Assembly: GCA_003131945.1 (NCBI GenBank)
Contig: PKWD01000279.1
Span: forward strand, 202 to 8,832
Direction: 5' to 3'
DNA from: Acidimicrobiaceae bacterium
Lineage (GTDB): Bacteria > Actinomycetota > Acidimicrobiia > Acidimicrobiales > UBA8190
Length of the DNA stretch: 8,631 nucleotides
Shown: positions 5,167-8,631 of the stretch, piece by piece
How positions within the stretch are numbered: the first letter of the stretch is position 1
Layout of the letters: every line of letters begins with the position of its first letter
The notes under the pieces: generated by a model
Told to the model about the DNA's origin: nothing
What the model saw: the letters and a program-made list of their open reading frames with translations, nothing else
The model's database searches: none
Made by a program: the position numbers and the translations under genes

Positions 5167-5196
5167 GTGAGCCGAGCGACCGCCATGTCATGGTGA
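5167..5196 (+). CDS. Possible 9-codon leader ORF overlapping the DUF255 start
   Basis: GTG 5167 opens a short frame encoding VSRATAMSW that ends at TGA 5194-5196. It starts where the TAACAT -10 box predicts the first transcribed base, and its stop overlaps the in-frame GTG 5193 of the downstream gene as GTGA, the same geometry seen at gene junctions elsewhere in this window. If translated it could deliver ribosomes to the main ORF, which has no Shine-Dalgarno. It has no obvious attenuation signal such as a run of one amino acid. A chance ORF of this length is easily possible. Confidence 0.25.
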   Translation: MSRATAMSW

Positions 5197-7271
5197 ACCG
5201 ACTGGCATCGGAGTCGAGTCCCTACCTGCGTCAGCACGCCGACAATCCGGTCGACTGGTACCCCTGGGGCGACGAGGCCTTCGCCCGGGCCCGCACAGAA
5301 GACCGGCCGGTGTTGTTGTCGATCGGCTATTCGTCATGTCACTGGTGTCACGTCATGGCCCACGAGTCCTTCGAGGACGACGAGACGGCGGCGCACATGA
5401 ATGCCGGGTTCGTGGCCGTGAAGGTCGACCGGGAGGAACGACCCGATGTCGACGCCGTCTACATGGAGGCGGTCCAGGCCATGACCGGTCGGGGCGGGTG
5501 GCCCATGACGGTCTTTCTCACCCCCGACGGCCGACCGTTCTACGCCGGGACCTACTTTCCACCCCGTGAAGCCCACGGAATGCCCGGCTTCGGGACCGTG
5601 CTGGCGGCCATCGACGAGGCCTGGCAGCAGCGGCGTAGCGAGGTCGAATCCCAGGCCGACTCGCTGGTGGCGGCCATCGCCCGGCGGGTGACGATGCCCG
5701 GAGACCTCTTGGACGACGGCGACGGGGGGATCCTCGATCCCGGTGGACGCTTCCCCGATCTGCTGGCGGCGGCCACGGCCGAGCTGGCCGGGCGCTTCGA
5801 CCCGACGTGGGGAGGTTTCGGTCCGGCACCGAAGTTCCCCCAACCGGCGTTGCTCGAGCTGTGCCTGGAACATGGACGAGTCACGGGCGACACCGGCTCC
5901 CTGGCCATGGTGGACACGACGCTGGCGGCCATGGCCGCCGGTGGGATCTACGACCATCTGGGCGGGGGTTTCTCCCGGTATTCGACCGACGCCAGCTGGA
6001 CGGTCCCCCATTTCGAAAAGATGCTCTACGACCAGGCGGGCCTCGTGCGCATCTATCTCCACGCGGCGGTCGCCACCGGCGACGACCGCTGGCACCAGGT
6101 CGTGGAGGAGACCGTCTCCTACGTCCTGCGGGATCTGGCCTCGCCCGAGGGCGGGCTCTACTGCGCCGAGGATGCCGACTCCGAAGGCGAGGAGGGCCGC
6201 TTCTATGTGTGGACCCCGGCCGAGCTGTCCGAGGTCGCCGGCCAGGATCTCGGTGCCGTGGCAGCCGAGTGGTACGGGGTCACCGCCGGCGGCAACTTCG
6301 AGGGTCACAACATCCTGCGCCGGCCTGTGGGTGGTCCTCTGCGGCGGCCGGACGATGTCGAGGAGGCTCGGCGCCTGCTCTTCGAGGCCCGCCGAGGCCG
6401 GGTCCGGCCGGGACTCGACGACAAGATCCTCACCGAGTGGAACGCCATGTTCTGCTCGGCACTGGCCGAGGCGGCCGGCGCCACCGGTCGAACGGACTGG
6501 ACCGATGCCGCCGTGGGCATCGCCGAATTCCTCGTCACCCACCTGCGGCGGCCAGGCGACGGGCGCTGGCTGCGGTCCTGGCACGGCGGTCAGGCGCGCC
6601 ATCTGGGCTACGCCGGCGATTACGCGTGGGTGGTGGACTGCCTGACCCGCGTGGGCGAGCTCACGGGCGAGGCCCGGTGGCTCGAGACGGCCGTCGACAC
6701 GGCACGCACCATGCTGGAACTCTTCGCCGCTGACGGCGGCCCGCTGTTCACCACCGGTTCGGACGCCGAGAGTCTCGTCGTGCGACCGACGGAGCTTCTC
6801 GACGGCGCCACGCCCTCGGCCAGCGCCGTCGCCGCCGGAGCCCTGTTGCGACTGGGCGCGCTCACGGGCGAGGACGGACTCACCACGGCCGGAGAGGCAC
6901 TGCTCAGCGCGCTCGTGCCCGTCGCCGCCGTCCACCCCCTGGCCGCCGCCCACGCCATCGCCATGTGCGGACTGGGCGGCGGAGGTATCACCGAGGTCGT
7001 GATCACGGGCGACCGGCCCGATCTCGTCGCCACCGTCCGCCACCGCTTCGAGCCGACCGCCGTCATGGCCTGGGGCGAGCGCACCGGGTCGCCTCTGTGG
7101 GAGGGACGAAGCGTCGGCTTCGCCTACGTCTGCCGGCACTACGCATGCCGGGAACCGGCCGCCAGCCCCGAGGCGCTCGAAACCCATCTCGACCGCGAAT
7201 TGGCCGCCGAACGTCTCCGCCATGCCGGCGCTCTCGAGCGTTGGCGCCAGGTCGCCGGGACCCCGCAATGA
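5190..7271 (+). CDS. Thioredoxin-like/DUF255 protein (YyaL/SPATA20 family)
   Basis: A 693-residue protein close to the usual family length (about 650-700). The N-terminal thioredoxin-like DUF255 domain begins with [18 protein letters not shown] (10-27) and carries C50-H-W-C53, the KVDREERPD motif (78-86) and [11 protein letters not shown] (102-112). The rest is the family's alpha/alpha-barrel part: [11 protein letters not shown] (251-261), [22 protein letters not shown] (from 326) and [11 protein letters not shown] (410-420). Known relatives include Bacillus subtilis YyaL and human SPATA20; the C-terminal barrel resembles sugar epimerases, but the reaction is not established. No signal peptide is seen, so it is probably cytosolic. 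The start is ATG 5190 or GTG 5193; both lack a Shine-Dalgarno, and the open frame further upstream crosses the promoter. Its TGA overlaps the next gene as ATGA. Confidence 0.95.
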   Translation: MVNRLASESSPYLRQHADNPVDWYPWGDEAFARARTEDRPVLLSIGYSSCHWCHVMAHESFEDDETAAHMNAGFVAVKVDREERPDVDAVYMEAVQAMTGRGGWPMTVFLTPDGRPFYAGTYFPPREAHGMPGFGTVLAAIDEAWQQRRSEVESQADSLVAAIARRVTMPGDLLDDGDGGILDPGGRFPDLLAAATAELAGRFDPTWGGFGPAPKFPQPALLELCLEHGRVTGDTGSLAMVDTTLAAMAAGGIYDHLGGGFSRYSTDASWTVPHFEKMLYDQAGLVRIYLHAAVATGDDRWHQVVEETVSYVLRDLASPEGGLYCAEDADSEGEEGRFYVWTPAELSEVAGQDLGAVAAEWYGVTAGGNFEGHNILRRPVGGPLRRPDDVEEARRLLFEARRGRVRPGLDDKILTEWNAMFCSALAEAAGATGRTDWTDAAVGIAEFLVTHLRRPGDGRWLRSWHGGQARHLGYAGDYAWVVDCLTRVGELTGEARWLETAVDTARTMLELFAADGGPLFTTGSDAESLVVRPTELLDGATPSASAVAAGALLRLGALTGEDGLTTAGEALLSALVPVAAVHPLAAAHAIAMCGLGGGGITEVVITGDRPDLVATVRHRFEPTAVMAWGERTGSPLWEGRSVGFAYVCRHYACREPAASPEALETHLDRELAAERLRHAGALERWRQVAGTPQ

Positions 7272-7987
7272 CCGCTGAGGCCCCGGCCGAGGCCGGCCGC
7301 CGACGGCGCGGCCGACAGGCGCCGCGCCACGGCCGGAAGAAAACCCCGGCCCGAGGTCCTGACACACACCGGTGCATGGTCCTGGCCTGCGGGGTGGAGG
7401 ACACCACCGGGGTCGACCTGGCCACCGGCGCCATCGTGCGGCTGCGCATCGAGTGGACCGAGGAGCACGAGGCCGACCTGTCGCCTTTCGAGGTCATCGA
7501 CGCCGAGTACGCCGACGATCTGGAGCGAGACGATCTGGCTCAACCCGAGGCGGTCACCGTGGCCGGCCTGCCCACCGTCGTCGGGAACCTACGCGGCCGC
7601 CGGGCCCGGCGGGTGGTACGCCACCTGGTGGCCCCCGACGAACCGCATCTGCTCGGGTTTCCCGGCCCGTCGGCTCCGTACTGGGAGTTCCACGGCATGC
7701 GACCCTCGGTGGCCCTGGTCGTGCCCCACCGAGGTCCCCTGCTGTTCCGACGTCGGGCCGACGGAACGGTCTGGGCCCGGTTCAGTGCGGCCCGCAGCGA
7801 CAACTGGCTCCCGGTGGAGGACCGCCGGGCCATGGCCGCCCTGTGGGCCTCGCGACGCGACCGGTTGTCGGGCAAGGGTCTGTCCACGGCCATGGGCTTT
7901 CGGCCCCACTTCATCGTGGTCTCGATCAGCCGGCCGCGCGACGGCCACTGCTACAAGACGGTCGCCGCCATACTTCCCCGCCCTTGA
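7268..7987 (+). CDS. Unassigned 239-aa protein coupled to the DUF255 gene
   Basis: I do not recognise the family. The first 33 residues are very basic and probably disordered ([14 protein letters not shown]), a pattern that could contact nucleic acid, although this is only inference. The remainder is a single mixed beta-rich domain: [18 protein letters not shown], an acidic stretch ([21 protein letters not shown]), [30 protein letters not shown], and a C-terminal [20 protein letters not shown]. No transmembrane segment or known catalytic motif is visible. The start ATG 7268 overlaps the preceding TGA as ATGA and has no Shine-Dalgarno, implying co-expression with the DUF255 protein; ATG 7376 is an alternative that would remove the basic tail. 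It converges on the gene ending at 8006. Confidence 0.75.
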   Translation: MTAEAPAEAGRRRRGRQAPRHGRKKTPARGPDTHRCMVLACGVEDTTGVDLATGAIVRLRIEWTEEHEADLSPFEVIDAEYADDLERDDLAQPEAVTVAGLPTVVGNLRGRRARRVVRHLVAPDEPHLLGFPGPSAPYWEFHGMRPSVALVVPHRGPLLFRRRADGTVWARFSAARSDNWLPVEDRRAMAALWASRRDRLSGKGLSTAMGFRPHFIVVSISRPRDGHCYKTVAAILPRP

Positions 7988-8008
7988 GCGCCGAGAAAGG
8001 CCGGCTCA
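7985..8008. terminator. Hairpin spanning two convergent stop codons
   Basis: TGAGCGCC (7985-7992), loop GAGAAA (7993-7998), then GGCCGGCTCA (7999-8008). TGAGC pairs with GCTCA and GCC with GGC, with a 2-nt bulge. The two outer triplets are the TGA stops of the plus-strand gene and the converging minus-strand gene. No U-tract follows. A shared bidirectional terminator is plausible, but the stem is short. Confidence 0.35.
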
Positions 8009-8631
8009 GCGCGCCTTGCCCGAGGCGAGCGTCCCCGAGGCGAGGTCCTCGGCCATGGCCCAGCCGAAGGTCACCAACCGGTCCCCGCGCTTGATGGCCA
8101 GGCCGATGAACAGCTGGACCACGCCGTCATCGGGTTCCTTCACCTTGGGTCCACCGAGATCGAGGGCCCCGGCGGTGCCGCCGTCCCCCTTCAACACGAA
8201 AGTGCGGTCGTCGATGCGTCCTTCGGCGCCGAAGCGCTTGGCCAGGCGCCGACCCCAGGCCCGCTCCTCACCGCTGGCCTTGTGATCAGGACGCGGGACC
8301 ACGTCGACCAACCCCACGAACGCCTGATAGGCCTCGGCCACACCCAGACGGGTCCCGACGAGGACATCCTCGTCGGGAAAGGCCAGCAAGGCCCGGCGGT
8401 ACTGGTCGCTCAGCAGGAGTCGCAACGCCTGCTCCGCCTTGACCGTCCGGTCCACCGTCGACAGCCCGATCAGCAGTGACGGGGTACCCCCGATCCGCTC
8501 CAGCGTCGAGAAGGAATAGCCCCGGAGCTTCTGCCCCTCACGTACCAGGGTGATCAGAACCCATTCCTCGCACTGCTTGGACAAGAACCCGATGTCGAAT
8601 TTCGGGTCCCGGTCGACGCAGAGGTCCGCCA
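8006..8631 (-). CDS. Unassigned protein, C-terminal ~207 residues (may reach its start at the window edge)
   Basis: The frame is open from the right edge to TGA 8008-8006. The last visible bases form xTG at the edge (8630-8631 plus one unseen base), so the true start could be right there, giving [M/V]ADLCVDRDPKFDIGF at the N-terminus; the TTG at 8584-8582 is a poorer start because the frame upstream still looks coding. Visible elements: EEWVLITLVREGQKLRGYSFSTLERIGG, then TPSLLIGLSTVDR, a helical stretch ALRLLLSDQYRRALLAFP, then DEDVLVGTRL, and a C-terminal half with RRLAKRFGAEGRID and VQLFIGLAIKRGDRL. The strand/helix alternation in the first half is vaguely GNAT-like, but I see no acetyl-CoA loop and do not call it one. 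It is probably cytosolic. Confidence 0.7.
   Translation of the reverse strand, partial: ADLCVDRDPKFDIGFLSKQCEEWVLITLVREGQKLRGYSFSTLERIGGTPSLLIGLSTVDRTVKAEQALRLLLSDQYRRALLAFPDEDVLVGTRLGVAEAYQAFVGLVDVVPRPDHKASGEERAWGRRLAKRFGAEGRIDDRTFVLKGDGGTAGALDLGGPKVKEPDDGVVQLFIGLAIKRGDRLVTFGWAMAEDLASGTLASGKAR

Noticed and set aside
5807..6733. 308-codon frame inside the DUF255 gene
   Set aside because: It is a +2 shadow frame that is extremely Arg/Gly-rich and has no independent start signals.
5334..7367. 677-codon open frame antisense to the DUF255 gene
   Set aside because: Its length comes from the scarcity of stop codons in high-GC antisense frames. The opposite strand carries complete DUF255 motifs, while this frame gives low-complexity Gly/Arg/His-rich sequence with no family features.
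1..8631. CRISPR array, tRNA or rRNA genes, insertion sequence, defence or toxin-antitoxin module
   Set aside because: There are no regularly spaced direct repeats, no cloverleaf-like sequences noticed, and no transposase, integrase, nuclease or toxin-type motifs in any supported reading frame.

Overview
This is a high-GC window with strongly G/C-biased third codon positions, and it reads as the chromosome of an actinobacterium. A DUF3151 gene (an actinobacterial family), GTG starts, TANNNT -10 boxes placed 7-8 nt before start codons (leaderless transcripts) and dense 4-nt gene overlaps all fit. The class Acidimicrobiia is a reasonable guess, but this is inference because no rRNA or other taxonomic marker is present. 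I see no mobile element, CRISPR array, tRNA or rRNA.

Layout. (1) 1-754: the low-complexity C-terminal tail of a plus-strand protein ends at 139. An 18-bp perfect inverted repeat (100-186) separates it from a converging 62-residue CxxC mini-protein gene (195-383, minus). After a 125-nt divergent spacer comes an 81-residue gene of unknown function, probably leaderless (509-754, plus). (2) 751-5064, all minus strand, read from right to left: a short-chain dehydrogenase, tyrosyl-tRNA synthetase (tyrS), a YbjQ/UPF0145 protein, a small membrane-anchored protein, a DUF3151 protein, a lipoprotein and a flavin reductase-like protein. The last five are joined by four successive 4-nt ATGA/GTGA overlaps. 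None of the four overlapping start codons has a recognisable Shine-Dalgarno sequence, whereas the YbjQ gene at their head has AGGAGG. This looks like one translationally coupled unit, probably read through from tyrS. (3) 5065-5189: a second 125-nt divergent promoter region with candidate leaderless promoters facing both ways. (4) 5167-7987, plus strand: a possible 9-codon leader ORF, a 693-residue thioredoxin-like/DUF255 protein (YyaL/SPATA20 family), and a 239-residue protein of unknown family coupled to it by an ATGA overlap. (5) 8006 to the window end, minus strand: the C-terminal part of an unrecognised protein that converges on the previous gene across a hairpin containing both stop codons.

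Most named genes here are housekeeping-like: tRNA charging, redox enzymes and conserved proteins of unknown function. I do not see a defence, mobile or biosynthetic system. The points most worth a second look are the long inverted repeat, the chain of Shine-Dalgarno-less overlaps, the putative leaderless leader peptide in front of the DUF255 gene, and several small or unassigned proteins whose gene signals look genuine.
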